Shown: one piece after another, positions 1 through 12,287 of the stretch
Layout of the letters: every line of letters starts with the position of its first letter
Numbering within the stretch: the first letter of the stretch is position 1
From: Sipunculus nudus
Lineage: Eukaryota > Annelida > Sipuncula > Golfingiida > Sipunculidae
Direction: 5' to 3'
Length of the DNA stretch: 64,000 nt
Assembly: GCA_026874595.1 (NCBI GenBank)
Contig: CM049317.1
Coordinates: 22,706,882 to 22,770,881 of the forward strand
Position numbers and translations under genes: made by a program
The notes under the pieces: generated by a model
The model's input: only the letters and a program-made list of their open reading frames with translations
Told to the model about the DNA's origin: nothing
Databases searched by the model: none

Positions 1-259
1 TTAAAAAAGACAAATTTGGTTATATATGTTCTATTTATTAATAAAAAAATAAACTTGGTTAAAGTGTATGCAGAGCCGAGCGCATCTAGTATTAGGTCAC
101 CACGCATAAAATAATGATCAAACGATTGACACGGGTTAAAATCTCTAAAAGATTACGACAAATAGTTAATTCTAAGGTTTTCTCGGCAAAATTGTATATG
201 AACCGATGTCTGGCTTTGGCTATAGAGCACTCGGGTATTTCCGGAATTACGCGGTTCTC

Positions 260-267
260 TGACGTCA
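260..267. promoter_or_regulatory. CRE-like palindrome TGACGTCA
   Basis: A perfect TGACGTCA lies about 20 bp before the ATG at 286 and 150 bp before the ATG at 421. This is the CREB/ATF consensus and sits where a proximal promoter element of the P2X7-tail relic would be expected. No TATA box is evident nearby. Function is inferred from sequence and position only. Confidence 0.35.
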
Positions 268-420
268 CACTAGGCACTCTTCAACATGGCAGACACCTCG
301 CTGGTTGAAGACCACGACGGGGCTGACGAGAATTTTGCCGGGTCACGCAGTGTATCCGAGGTAATTCCGTCCAGCGAGGAAGGAGAAACAAAGTAACAAA
401 CCAAGAGTTGTCGATCAACC

Positions 421-2137
421 ATGCAGGCTGGAGAAATCCAGCCATACGATTTAGAGCCGGAGGCGGACAGCACAGACGAGGAGGAACACAGTCAACTTGA
501 TCATGTTGATCTGGAGGAGCGTGTTGGGAGGAACGACTGGTAAGTTCAAACAGTTCTTTATCTTTTCTTGGGATCATATAAAAGGAGAAGTATTATTTAC
601 TTTCTGATTATGTCATTTTAAACAGCATATTGACTTTGACGTTACGTTTCAGTCAAATTATGTTGACAGCGCCGCTCAAGCAGTGTGTTTTCTGTAACCA
701 CGTGACAGAGTGGTAATGACACTGACAGCGTGACAACGACACCTGGCGTTTCGCACCTAAGACATACGTTTTGTACCGTTTACTATTTAGTAGTTATCGT
801 CCACATTTCCATATTTTTTTTAATAAGATATCTGAGGATAAATATATTTTGTTATGACTCGCTGGATTCTTGTTGTTGAAAGCTGGATCGATGTAAATAA
901 TGATTAAATATGCTGACCGTTGTCGTTTGTTTGCCATGCATGTCAACATTTGCATTACCTACAGGCTGCAGCCTCAAGTCCAGATTACACTATTAGTCGT
1001 AGGCTACAGCCAATATACACTGGGTACTTTATGAGTACTAGTCACTCTCATTACCTAAGTCTGTAGATTTAACTTCCAGTTTTATGTTAATTTGATAAAC
1101 CAAGACAATATGAATGATATAACACCATGAAGAAGTAGGCCTATCCAGACAATTCTAATGCAAATGGGAAATTTTTTAAGGGAAAAATGTTTGAATGAAG
1201 TATGTAAATTATACTCTTTAAATTGTATACAGTGACAATTATATGGTGCCTGCATGGACCTGAAGTACCCCTTAAAGTATACTTGACTGGCCCTTGAAAT
1301 GTGCATTAATAATACTTAACTATTAGTATACCACTGAGAGAACCCTATAAGGGTTAATGGTGATACCCAGGGCCAGTGCTAATGGACAGCATCTTAGCAG
1401 CATCTTATACAGAGCATTGGTGGCGAAGCGAAATATTCAAATATTATATATTTATACCCATAGCATGACCCAAATGTCGGGGGGGGGGGGAATACTGCAT
1501 TCTGGTGCATATTTGTTGTCATTTATTGGTCAATACTTACTTAGAAAAAAAATTAAAAAGTATATATCAAGTCTTTTACAGTCCTGTAAAGGAGAATATA
1601 CTAACTGTACTGGGAAATACTGGTACCCCTTATGTTTTTTCAACATTACCCCCCGTTTCGCCGCCTATGCAGTGTTATATGATGGACCTCAAAACAATTT
1701 AGCTTTAATGCAATATAATTATTAGTATGACATGTAGATACATTGAAATATCAAGCCAGAAATTCATTCACACTTTAACTGATTAATAAATACCATCATA
1801 AACAATATATTAATCCTCATAAACTGGTACAGCAACAAAACAAGATTTCAGATGATTCCCAGTCTTTATTGCACTGAAAACCTTGAAGTTCATGCATCAT
1901 TTTATTATAACCCTGAAATTATATAAGTATTTCTACCAACATGTGAATATGATGGGAAAAAATATTTCTTTTCAGGAGGTACAGATACTCTGCCTACCGC
2001 CAGCTGGTGAGATGGTGCTTGGGTGTTCTTGAGAAGAAATTTGTGTGTTGTTACCATCCTGCTGTTATAATGAGATATGAGAGACTTGTGGCCTGGGACC
2101 AGGTGAAGAACATGTTGGGTTTACGCCAGCTTTATAA
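421..2137 (+). pseudogene. P2X7 C-terminal-like (P2RX7_C type) gene relic, two exons seen
   Basis: Exon 421-539 starts MQAGEIQPYDLEPE, is acidic, ends GRND and is followed by a consensus donor GTAAGT at 540 (phase 2). A phase-2 exon begins at 1976 after TTTTCAG and reads RYRYSAYRQLVRW, a strong match to the AYRQLVRW stretch of the cytoplasmic P2X7 tail module, which invertebrates carry in many stand-alone genes. The family continuation (a basic stretch, LPSC, an IR, then a terminal GF) is found only in another frame: LLPSC at about 2047-2063 and a terminal HVGFTPAL ending at TAA 2135-2137. So there is a frameshift near 2030-2040, and a TGA at 2078-2080 sits where the family Arg is expected. 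The Cys/His zinc-binding exon was not found in the intron. An in-frame 36-codon upstream ORF (286-396) ends in TAA before the 421 ATG. I read this as a decayed gene; a splice-altered live gene is less likely. Confidence 0.6.
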
Positions 2138-2204
2138 AATAAAATGTTTTATACCATGCTTGGCTTCATACCATATTTATGCATGCTGTGTTCGAATGAA
2201 ATGA

Positions 2205-4940
2205 TTGTCAACTTTGTGTGATGTATTATTTATATATAATGCAGGCACACAGTTAAGAGTGCATAAAATAATTTTGCCCTTAAACTAATTTAACAAGTCC
2301 ATCAAAGACCAATGTTATTAAAGATGTGGAAAATCTTCCTATCACAAGTTATTTACAGAAAACATGTTAATATACCATATGCAAAAAGTATCAACATAAA
2401 TGAGTAGCAGTGACGGATCCTGAAAGCACTTTGTACAGTCAGTCAGACATCAAACAAAGACAAAGGAAAAAGAGATTGTCGCTGCTCTCAGGTATGTCCA
2501 TGATGGCATCTTTTTCTGGTTTATGATGTCAGAGGCCTCCCTTGGTCACCTGGTTGTGACTTTGCAGCCAGTGGTGGAAGTATGCTGATGTCAAATGTCA
2601 TCAATAAAAGTATTTTCCATTCTGGTTCAGCGAAGATTCTGTCTAGCAGGATGGAAGCATATCTGAAATTGTGTTATGAAAAAGTTACTATAGGTAAATA
2701 GAACCCTTCATAAAGTTTTTTTTTGTATAGAATGAATCAGTTAATATTCATATATATTCATATAGTTTACATATAAAGACAGTAAGTTGAGTGTTTAAAA
2801 TTAACTAAATGTATATGCTTTTCTCATGACACAACATATGAAACAGCAGAAAGAGTTAACCAATGTAATAAATGCTGCTTAAGAAAATTTAAGACACTCG
2901 ATGCATTTAAAAATTAACATTCTGGAAGGCATTTAATCATCCATTTGTAATTCACCATGTCCTCTCCCTGGAATATGATACTAGACTTGCTGGTTCAATC
3001 TAGTATCTGTAATCTCTACAATGACCATTATTATTTTTTTATTAAGAATCATATATGGCAATTAATATATCATATGACAGAAAAACTTTAATTTTTCAAT
3101 GAATTAGGGAGAGTTCCAAGGGGCAAGTCATTGATGTATATGTGTATGTCGGGGGGGGGGGGGAGGGTATTACATTCTAGACTCAAGGAGAATTAAAATG
3201 TTTCAATCTGTCAGTCCATCTCCATTATTCCATGTTCATTCATTGAATACATATGAAAACTCATAAACATATGCAGTGGATGAAATATAAAAGAGACATT
3301 TTTTTTGTTATTTTGCTAACTTAGACAATGAATTATGTGGATGAAACTTGCACAGGGGATGATTGAATAGTTAATATTATAAAACCAAATGCGCATTGAA
3401 TCCGTGAGATCTGAACTTGGTATAAGCCAATCTTTAGAAGGACTAGTAAGGTAAAATATACATTTTCCCACAATCACATAATGATTGCATTACAAGTTTG
3501 AATCACTACTTACTTCTTTGTATCACTATCATTATAATCCAAGTATAAAGAAAACAAAATGTACCCTTACATTATATTCAGTACAAAGCTTTAACTATAA
3601 AATAACAAGAAAACAATGCAGTATAACAGGGGAAAGTATATAGTAATGGCTTCATTTTAATACGTGTAAAACTGTTGTAATTAAACAAATTCCCTCAACC
3701 CTTCGTCAAGACGCATAGCGCATACCGTCAGCTCTGTCACAATGTTCAGTACAAAGTATCTCATGGCCTTATTAGTTGCAGTTAGGCCTAAAGAATCACT
3801 ATGCGTCACGGGTGCCAATTTATATGGTGCACAGTGCATGGGAAAGCGGCCACGTGTCTGACACCTGACGGGATATATTTAAAAAGTTCGTGCGTTATGT
3901 GGTAAGAATATGGCGACAAGGCTACCCGCAAATACATTTCGAGTTAATCTTAATGAACATATACCAAAAATAAATTGCAATATAGTTAAAACTGTATGCG
4001 TTATTTGATAATTTCTTCAATTACAGTTTTTAATCCAGCGCTTGACACTTGACATATTATATTATGCATTCACTTCGTTCGGCCGTTGTTTACCGCGCCC
4101 GTGCAGGACGCACCGTCCAACTTCACCCGCTGAACACAATGATACATACATAAGTGGCCAAGCATACATTCAGACAAAATATGACAAACTAAGAAATAAT
4201 ATTGTTTACTATTTTCCTGATATAAATCATCAGTGTGTAGTTTAGAGTCTGATTTTTTATTCAATCGCGAACTTACCCAGGGCAGTGTCAGTCGGCTCCC
4301 GCTTGACCACCTCTGCTGAGCAGCTGAGGGCATATCACCTGGCTCTTTTCCTTGTAAACATGAACTGTCGGAGGGGCATTCTTTTTTTAATTTTGGTGCT
4401 TATCTGACCGATATGTCTAAGAGTTCACGCTGAATATAATAGTGACACTGATACATATACAGTGATTATATTGCAGATTCGTCCGTGGCCCCTTGACAGT
4501 TCTGTTGCATTTTGGTTGTTGTTTTGAAGTAACGTATCATCGCATCACCCTGTCATCTGTCTCCCACTGTACACATGTAACGGAATGCGAAAGCGAGAAT
4601 GAATGCATGATGTATTCATCTATCTAAGAATTCGAACAATTTGTAAAAACACGCTTTAAAACCAAGCACAGCACAGCTGACTCAAATGTACACAGGTTTA
4701 CCAAGACGCCAGACGTTTGCCTAGTGTGACGTCATACTACGATTATTGCCGAATGTTGCCGACCGCGTTCTCAGTTTCGGGAGTTCTCGAATTCGGGCAT
4801 AATTGGTACTGTAATTAAGGGTGTAATAGTGGTAAAATGGGACAAAACTTACTTTCATCATATGGAATTATTTCTTTGTTGTATGTACGACCGAAATATG
4901 TGCAGATTATCAATATTTAAAAGTGGGTCTTGGTACACTT
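2205..4940. other. No recognisable gene
   Basis: AT-rich sequence with a poly-G run near 3150-3162. A splice-donor-like CTCAG/GTATGT occurs at about 2489 on the plus strand. On the minus strand a short open stretch from the ATG at 4333 runs into a consensus donor GTAAGT near 4276, a possible but unsupported first exon. Nothing else is recognised. Confidence 0.4.
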
Positions 4941-5390
4941 TAAGCCTAAATGATTTTGAATTAAATAATGTCTATCTTCCCTTCTGTCTATTTTTTAAAT
5001 GTTGATTTCTTGTCATTGTTATTGAGACCTATGTATACAGATCATCATTAAGTGTGAATATACTCGTCTCACCTGAACATTTATGGTCAATCGGACTGTC
5101 ATAAACGAGTCATAGTTTTGTTAAACACGTATATAATTAACGGAAGAAGGACAGCACGCTTAACAAGATGATTTTCAAACCTGAAAGAGAACACAGTCAC
5201 TATCCTGGATTGCATGTTTATCCCCACCTTTTTATATCTGCTAAATGGAACACGTATGCCTGAAGAATTTGTAACAAGAATTTGAAGTAAACATAAACAA
5301 AAACAAAAGGAGTGAATAAAAGATTTAAATTTTAGTCAAGCAATTATAAAAAAAACATATTATAATTAATCATACATGAACACGTAGTTT
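4941..5390 (+). repeat. Dispersed ~450 bp duplicated segment, copy A
   Basis: Alignable by eye over its whole length with 11587-12036 in the same orientation. Shared landmarks in the same order are TTTTGTTAAACAC, GGAACACGTATGCCTG, AGTAAACAT and TAGTCAAGCAATT. Copies differ by many substitutions and small indels, so the duplication is old. No open frame is conserved between copies. Copy B has an acceptor-like TTGTTACAG that copy A lacks. It may be a 3'-UTR-containing duplication or an unclassified transposon. Confidence 0.65.
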
Positions 5391-6624
5391 CTGTCAATCA
5401 ATCAACATAATTATGTTATAATGTATACAGCATGAACGTGGAGATGATAGTCGAATAACTAAGATAACATATTCGGAGAAAATAATATAAAGACAAGAGG
5501 CACCCTAATTATTGTTTGTTAATCGTAAGATTTTATATCCATATTGCTCGATATATGATTAAACCTGATTCTATGTTAGTCAAAGAATATTGAACTAGCA
5601 TAGAAACGCTAAACTGTCTGATGAATAATGTAAAGATATCCCCCAGAAACGATGAAAATATTGAAATTAATTCTCGAATTTGCAATGATGTTTTTACTGT
5701 TTTATTCACCATTTTGTATTCCATTCTGTGCATTGAAAAAATAAAAATCGCAACAAGGATAATGACGGTCTTACAAAAATAATTAAACGTTAAAATGAAA
5801 TGGCCTTTGCATATATTTATGCTGAGATGCATTTCCAAAAGAAAACAGCTTCTTAATGGTAACCCATGACCTAAATGTTTCTGTAAATGGTTTCATAGGC
5901 ATTATAAGAGTCTTTAGATAATTTGGTTCTATCATTCTTAACACATGTAGAAATTTGTACATTCTTTCTCTGAAGTGATTCTCTTTCCATTTTACCTGGT
6001 GTAATGACGGTAGTCGGTTGCTTCATACTCTTTAAAAATCAAAACGATTCTAATGTATAAATTAGAACCAGTTCACCGCTACTACGGCCACAGATTCTGT
6101 ATTAATGCAGTAACCGTTCCTCTTTTACAACACACAGGCCTACTATGATTTACTATAATAAAATAATATTACTCATAATGGTTGATAATTGTAAAATAAC
6201 TTTTAACGTCCGCTGTTAACAAAAAAAAACAGTATGTTTAATCGCGAATACAGCACATCAGCAGATTGTCAATAATAGAGTCATATTTTATAAGAAACCT
6301 GGCAAATCGGTAGAGCACAAGTTTGTGCTTTTTTATATTTAACAGACAAGACTTTATAATTGATATAAAGGTCAATGTCAAGAGAAAATCAGGTGAGCCC
6401 CTTATTTCTTATTAAATTAGTACGGTGGATCTCGATTTTGTTTCTACATGAGCTGCTGAATATATCTGTGTTACAATAGCACACAAAGCTGCTACGACAC
6501 CGCCCCCCCCCCCCCCCAAAGACGTGTGCCAGAAGTATCCCAAATGTTCACATAAACAGTACACACACGCAGATACATATATATTGCGTAATATCAAATT
6601 ACCCATATGCCTAAAGGCGACGAA

Positions 6625-6633
6625 TATATAAAT
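6625..6633 (+). promoter_or_regulatory. TATA box of the SnoaL-like gene
   Basis: TATATAAAT lies about 110 bp before the ATG at 6739. Transcription would be expected to start about 30 bp downstream, near 6655, giving a short 5' UTR. The box matches the consensus; use in vivo is inferred. Confidence 0.45.
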
Positions 6634-6738
6634 ACAGACTCACTGTATTCTGGAGCGTCCGGGTGATCTTTCCAAACAGATCTGCAACCTGTTTCCAAAA
6701 TTTAAATTGATTCCAATTCCAATAACTCGTGATTCAGC

Positions 6739-6779
6739 ATGTCAGGTGAGTATATATCTACTATCGCTCGGGCTTTCGC

Positions 6780-6847
<68 letters not shown>

Positions 6848-9189
6848 AGAGAGAGAGACAGAGAGACAGAGAGAGAGAGAGAGAAAGAAAGAGAGAGAGA
6901 GAAAGAGAGTATCAATTGAATTTTCAAAAGAAATGAGAACTTGACTTTTGTAATTATTAATAGTCATTAAAATTCTCAAACTAAATGTTAGATTATTAAG
7001 TTTCTCTCGTGTACACAATGGAAAATGTTGCTGTTTCTATCATGCATATGATGGAATCACTGTATTTTGTCCTCATATTCATAATACAGTTTTTTTATGT
7101 CAATGATGAAAAATATTGTTGAAACAAAAAATAAATTGCTGACACATCATAGAATAAAAATAAAAACTAATAATGACATTTAAAGAATTTAATTTTTGTT
7201 TATTCAGAAGCTAATATTCTTCTGGTCAACAATTGGCTTGCGACTCGATGGATCAATGTAATGATCATTATAAAATATGTTTTCACAACTGTCACTTATT
7301 AAACATAGCTGTTTTTATCCAATAAGAATTTTTCATTCCAAAATCTCATTTAAGCACAACATGTCTATTACCGCGTTTCAAAATGTTTATCTTCGTACCT
7401 TGTAATTGACTTGTAGTTGAAGTTAAGAGCTGGGACCTATTTCACTTTCTTATCCCCAATGACCTGATTACCCTGAAATTCCTATTTAAAAAAGGATGCA
7501 AGATAGGCATAAACTATGTTCCACACAAGCAAATTATTATGATTGAATACATTTTGATGTGTCTTTATGTCTTATGTCCCATTACCGCCCCCCCCCCCCC
7601 CCCCTTTGTTCTTAGACAGTTAAGATATGACACATATAATGTTACTCCTATCATTGCTTTAATTATTCTAATCATAGCTTTTGCGAGAGGGATTGTATAG
7701 CATCAAATGCTCATCCGCCAGATCAAGGAACCATTCATATTGAACCCCAACCGCTTCTGGCATTTTCTACCAAGTCAGAGACCCAAGGACATCCCCGAAT
7801 ATCACCGATTATATGATGTCATGGTAGGGTAAACCTCCGGTCCCGTAGGATAGATGTGAATGCACTAAGTAGACTAGTTCATTGATGTTGTTTAATAACG
7901 GACGACAAATTAGGGAAGCGAGTTCGTGTCCGAAAGAAAAATGGATAGTTGTGAACGCCCCCTTAGTCTACTACAAACATTGTAACTAATGTTGGAACAT
8001 GTTTCCTCATATTGTGAAGGCGGTGCCTTCTCTCCTGATGTGACATCATCGGGTCAGACATATTTCACGTATCCTGAAAAACGTGCATCATATATTTTGG
8101 TATTGTAAATATCTCCAAAATGTTAAAATCTTATTTTAATCAGAGCGTAAATAACCCATGAATCAGTTTTTTATTGGTTTTAATAGCACGCACATTTGTT
8201 TTCATTGGGATGTAGCATGTGGCGAAAAGACAATCTTTTGAGTGCGAGTCGTGACCTCACAGAGGGCAATTACTTCACCTCACGTGTACGTGCCGTTTCC
8301 AAGTACACATGTCGAGGGCATTGGGCAAGTTATTTTTTCTATCGAGTGTTTGGCATCATATTGAACAGCAAACTCAAGCTCAACTGCTGCACTTTAATTT
8401 TGTTCCAGGAAAACAGGGGGTTGTGTATGTAATTTTTACGGAATATGGCAATGTATGACAGGTTCTAAACTGGCCTTCAGCTGTAAGGTCTTTTTACAGA
8501 AAAACATATACAACATACAATCCCATCCGACGTTAACAAAAAAGGCCAACCATATTATATTTTTTTCCTTTCATCCACCTGCTATAAATATTGAATATTT
8601 TTTTTTTCTTTTGCCTGAAATTTTCTGCTGCTCTGCAATATTTAAATGCCTGCTCGTTTTGAGACCACACAATGGGCAGTCCTTGATCGTAACTGGAAAT
8701 AGGTTACTCTATCCTGTAGATCATGGGGCGTTGTTGTTGTTCGTTGCGTTTAAAAAGGACAAGGGCGGCAATGCAGCGATGTCGAGGGGCATTTTTCAAT
8801 TATTTCAATAAAAAAAGTTCTCAGTAAAAGAAATGATTAAGTAAACATTCGAGGGGAATAACTTTGAGAACTATCCGTGTAGGGTTTGCTTCCTTTGAAC
8901 GATTATCAGATTTTTTTAAAATTTTACATATTTTTTATGGGACTCACACTAATGTAACATTAATGATGTATGTAACCACCTTTATATGATTAGGCATAAT
9001 GATGCATTCTGGAGTGATTACGTGACATGCATTTGTTTACAGATGAAGTTTCCAAATTCCTAGAGTACTTACAACCTTTCTTCGAGTACTACAAGACCGG
9101 AAATTCTGAGTATGTACATCAGCTATATCGGGAGGACGCTGTCATAATCATGCCTGATGGTTCCATTATTAGAGGACACGGTAATGCAC

Positions 9190-9245
<56 letters not shown>

Positions 9246-10515
9246 TTAGACAACGGGATTTAAATAGTCGCCTGTCCTGTTAAGTATAAGAGTGACAGAA
9301 TCATCTTAATATTGAATATGATAATCATCTGCCCTTGTCCAGGGTTCTGTTACCAGTACAGTTTCTATGTGTTTTGCCAAATGTCTCTGCCCAGTTCCGT
9401 CTCCTTTGAAGTATGCCCTTCCAAGCCATATTCAGCGGAGACTTTTGTATGAGCTGATTGTGTAAATCAAATGTGTAAAACTCGTTGCGTTTAAGACCAG
9501 GCGGTATTATCGCTCTCACGTCCCATCTCTTTCATTTTCTAGGGTTTATTTTGCTCCTCTCGTTTTACTTAAACCACGCTACCATGATAATCATTAATCG
9601 TCAGCAAAAAGTATTTTCCTCCTGTCGATAGTCTAAAGCTTTATATTGTATATTGCTACATGTTAATATACACCAGGTCAAATACGTCTGAAGACATCTC
9701 CGTGAAGCTAAATTTATTACAGTGGAACAGACTGTGAATGAATTTCTGTGGTCCTGTCAAATGGGTCAAACCTACATATCTCGAGGGGAAAATGTAAAGA
9801 GCTGTTTTTTGTGCATGGTTAACGGGACAGCTACGAAATATTTAGATATAAACAATATTAACAATTGAGCGGCATACTTCACACAACAGTCAGAGAAACT
9901 CGTGGCGCGTCACAGGCATTCGTTATCAATAGCCATTTGGATGTAAACAAAGGGTGATTCAAAGGGTGATATAAGAGGGCGTTACCGTGTAAATATACCG
10001 CGTTTATCTTTTTGTATACATCTTATGACTGATATTGATAGTGCACATATGCATGTGCGGTGCTACATTTCTAAAGCCATGCGGCACAGTCCTATTGAGT
10101 ATTATTTGCGCTTGCCCGAAATCTGTATTAATGCAAATATTGAATAAAATAGTTTATCTCTTTGTATTCACAACGGATATTAGTAAAAAGTGCATGAGCG
10201 GTGCAAGATATCTATTGCCGTGCGGCACAGTCCTAATTAGAATCATTTGCACTTGCCCGTAATCTGTATTAATTGGAAAATATGATATATGTCTATTCCT
10301 TCAGAAGGCGTCATTGGAGTAGTGAAAGAGATGTATAACCGTGGTGTGACGCAAATCAAGAACACAAACGTCGAAATAAAAATTCACGGAAATGTGGTAG
10401 TATATTTCGCTAAATATGTCAATACTGGAGAAACTATGGATCCCTCGGAAACCGGAAAGTGAGTTGGCATCTACACAGATCATATATTAAATATTAAATT
10501 ATAATTATGCATGTA

Positions 10516-10568
<53 letters not shown>

Positions 10569-11010
10569 TGATAGACAGGTAGATAGTTAGATCCACCTGT
10601 AAGTAGTGCAGAGACAGATTTCTCATTTCATATTCAGAGCCAATAAGCTTTGGTATAATAGGAAGCTTTTACGATATCCAAGTTAATATATAGGTATGTC
10701 TTTGTTTCGATATTGAAACAGACATGATAGCACTAAGTCTACAGGCACAATATCTTCTGAACGATGTGTTTACATCTGTTAAAATCCAATTTCCTTGTAT
10801 ATATTTATATATATATATATTTATATATATATATATATAATATATACATACATATATATCTATATAACTTAGCATAGATTATTGACATATATATTATTTA
10901 TTCTTGTATTTTGTTGTTTACGTCCGTGTTACAGTGTTCTAGGTGTGTATGTGAAGGATCCATCAGCTGAAAAGTGGAGGTGTTCATTAAAGTTATTCAC
11001 ACTGGACTAG
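6739..11010 (+). CDS. SnoaL-like / DUF4440 (NTF2-like fold) small protein, four exons
   Basis: Exons 6739-6745, 9043-9180, 10305-10458 and 10935-11010 join in frame (phases 1, 1, 2) to 124 codons plus TAG. The first exon holds only ATG TCA G before GTGAGT. Later exons follow GTTTACAG, CCTTCAG and GTTACAG, with donors GTAATG and GTGAGT. The protein reads as one compact NTF2-like domain: an N-terminal helix (EVSKFLEYLQPFFEYY, about 4-19), a YREDAVIIMPDGSIIRG strand-turn (about 31-47) typical of DUF4440/SnoaL proteins, helix GVIGVVKEMYNRG, then strands ending VLGVYVKD and WRCSLKLFTLD. There is no signal peptide or membrane segment, so it is probably cytosolic. NTF2-like folds bind small ligands; no substrate can be assigned. 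Every intron carries a (TA)n tract. A related terminal exon occurs at 15310-15489. Confidence 0.75.
6780..6915. repeat. Compound (TA)n/(GA)n microsatellite
   Basis: A run of about 60 bp of TA passes straight into purine repeats of GAGA and GACA type. It starts about 35 bp after the first donor of the SnoaL-like gene, inside its intron 1. The long open frames over it in several frames are artefacts of the repeat. Confidence 0.95.
9191..9242. repeat. (TA)n microsatellite
   Basis: About 50 bp of alternating TA, beginning ten bases after the donor of exon 2 of the SnoaL-like gene. Confidence 0.95.
10002..10274 (+). repeat. Imperfect tandem duplication, period ~150 bp
   Basis: Unit 1 starts at 10002 (GTTTATCTTTTTGTAT) and unit 2 at 10152 (GTTTATCTCTTTGTAT). 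Both contain GCGGTGC, TGCGGCACAGTCCTA and a terminal ATCTGTATTAAT. It lies in intron 2 of the SnoaL-like gene, just before exon 3. Confidence 0.8.
10519..10562. repeat. (TA)n microsatellite
   Basis: Alternating TA in intron 3 of the SnoaL-like gene, shortly after its donor. A second, interrupted TA-rich tract lies at about 10798-10862 in the same intron. Confidence 0.9.
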
Positions 11011-11586
11011 TGGACTGGTCCATTAGACATCCCGTGGTAAGCTTTATATTACACTGAAACACGGATGTTATAATAAGATACAAATATGCGAAGGACTTTT
11101 GAGCACGCAGAGTGAATAACCAAGCTGAAGAAGCAATAACTACATCGTTAAATTGGTAGTTTTTGTATTAAGCTTACAAAAATAAATAATTAATAGATAA
11201 TAGTTGTCCCAGCAAGGCGCAGGGACCTGTGTCCTACGTTGCTTACCTATATTTATGAATATTAAAATCATTGGTCCGGTTCGATTCCCATTTACTCCTG
11301 AAATAAAATGAATGATGAAGGGTTGAAATATGTTGTGTCCACATGATCTGTAAGGTATCAATACAACATATCCGGTTTAGCTGTAAGTTTTGTCCCTTCG
11401 TTCCTTCTTCATGCTCTTGCTGGGTTGTATGTGAGCAAACACATTGATTTTATTGCTTATTTAACTGCATGTGCATCCTGAGCAGATATCTGGGACCATG
11501 CAAAGTGTTTTCATCAGGGTATATGTGCCATTATAAAAAAAAACCTGATTATATATATTCATTTTACTAACAGCAGTTATAAATAT
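11011..11586. other. Downstream flank of the SnoaL-like gene
   Basis: Non-coding AT-rich sequence after the TAG at 11008-11010. It presumably includes the 3' UTR, but no clear cleavage signal close to the stop was identified. Confidence 0.35.
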
Positions 11587-12036
11587 TTTAGCCTAGAGGA
11601 TTCTGACATAAATCATGTATTTTCTTCCTTTCTGTCTACTTTTAAATGCTATTTCTTGTCGTTGTTACAGGAACCTGTGTGTACAAGTCTTCCCCAAGTG
11701 TGAATCATCTCGTCTCTCTCGAACAATTATGGTCAATGGGACTATCATAAACGATTCATAGTTTTGTTAAACACATATAATTGACGGACGTAGGACATCA
11801 CGCTTGATGAGATGACTTTAAAAACCTGAAAGAGACTACAGTTTTGATAATGGATTTCATGTTTATCTCCTCTCCCTTTTTTCAATTATTGGAACACGTA
11901 TGCCTGTTGAATTTGTAACGGGAATGTGAAGTAAACATTAAAAAAAGGGGGAGGGTGGTGGTGGTGAATAAATGATTTCATTTTTAGTCAAGCAATTGTT
12001 AAAACCATATGATAGAACAGCCATGAACACATCGTT
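11587..12036 (+). repeat. Dispersed ~450 bp duplicated segment, copy B
   Basis: Partner of 4941-5390, same orientation. This copy carries a plausible splice acceptor (GTTGTTACAG, about 11660-11670) and AATAAA near 11967, so it could be a terminal non-coding exon about 600 bp after the SnoaL-like stop codon. That reading is speculative. Confidence 0.65.
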
Positions 12037-12287
12037 TGGACATTCTAGTTGATGGCTCATATTCAGCGAAACTCTCCAAACTCCAAGTTTTAATGTTTTG
12101 AAGTTTATCAAAGAAGAACCTGTGAATTGACTTGCAGTCACTTGCTATGATTAAACGTCGTTAACACACAATTCTGTGACAAACGTATAACATCTCGTTT
12201 GTGTTTTTGCCACATTTCTAAAGTTTCTCGCTTAATTGACTTTAAATTGTTTCAAATATAAAAGCCCTCTTTTTTGAAAGTGGTCAA

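Noticed and set aside
260-4734. A 16-base match in opposite orientation, containing TGACGTCA, at 260-275 and 4719-4734
   Set aside because: In 64 kb on two strands about one 16-mer match is expected by chance, and the flanks do not align. Not evidence of a shared element.
6739-7018. Three overlapping long frames over the TA/GA microsatellite
   Set aside because: Low-complexity repeats are open in several frames by nature. Only the first seven bases (6739-6745) are treated as coding because they splice in phase to 9043.
9325-9519. A 64-codon minus-strand frame inside the SnoaL-like gene intron
   Set aside because: No motif was recognised, it lies opposite a spliced gene and has no splice partners. 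Possibly a repeat fragment, but unsupported.
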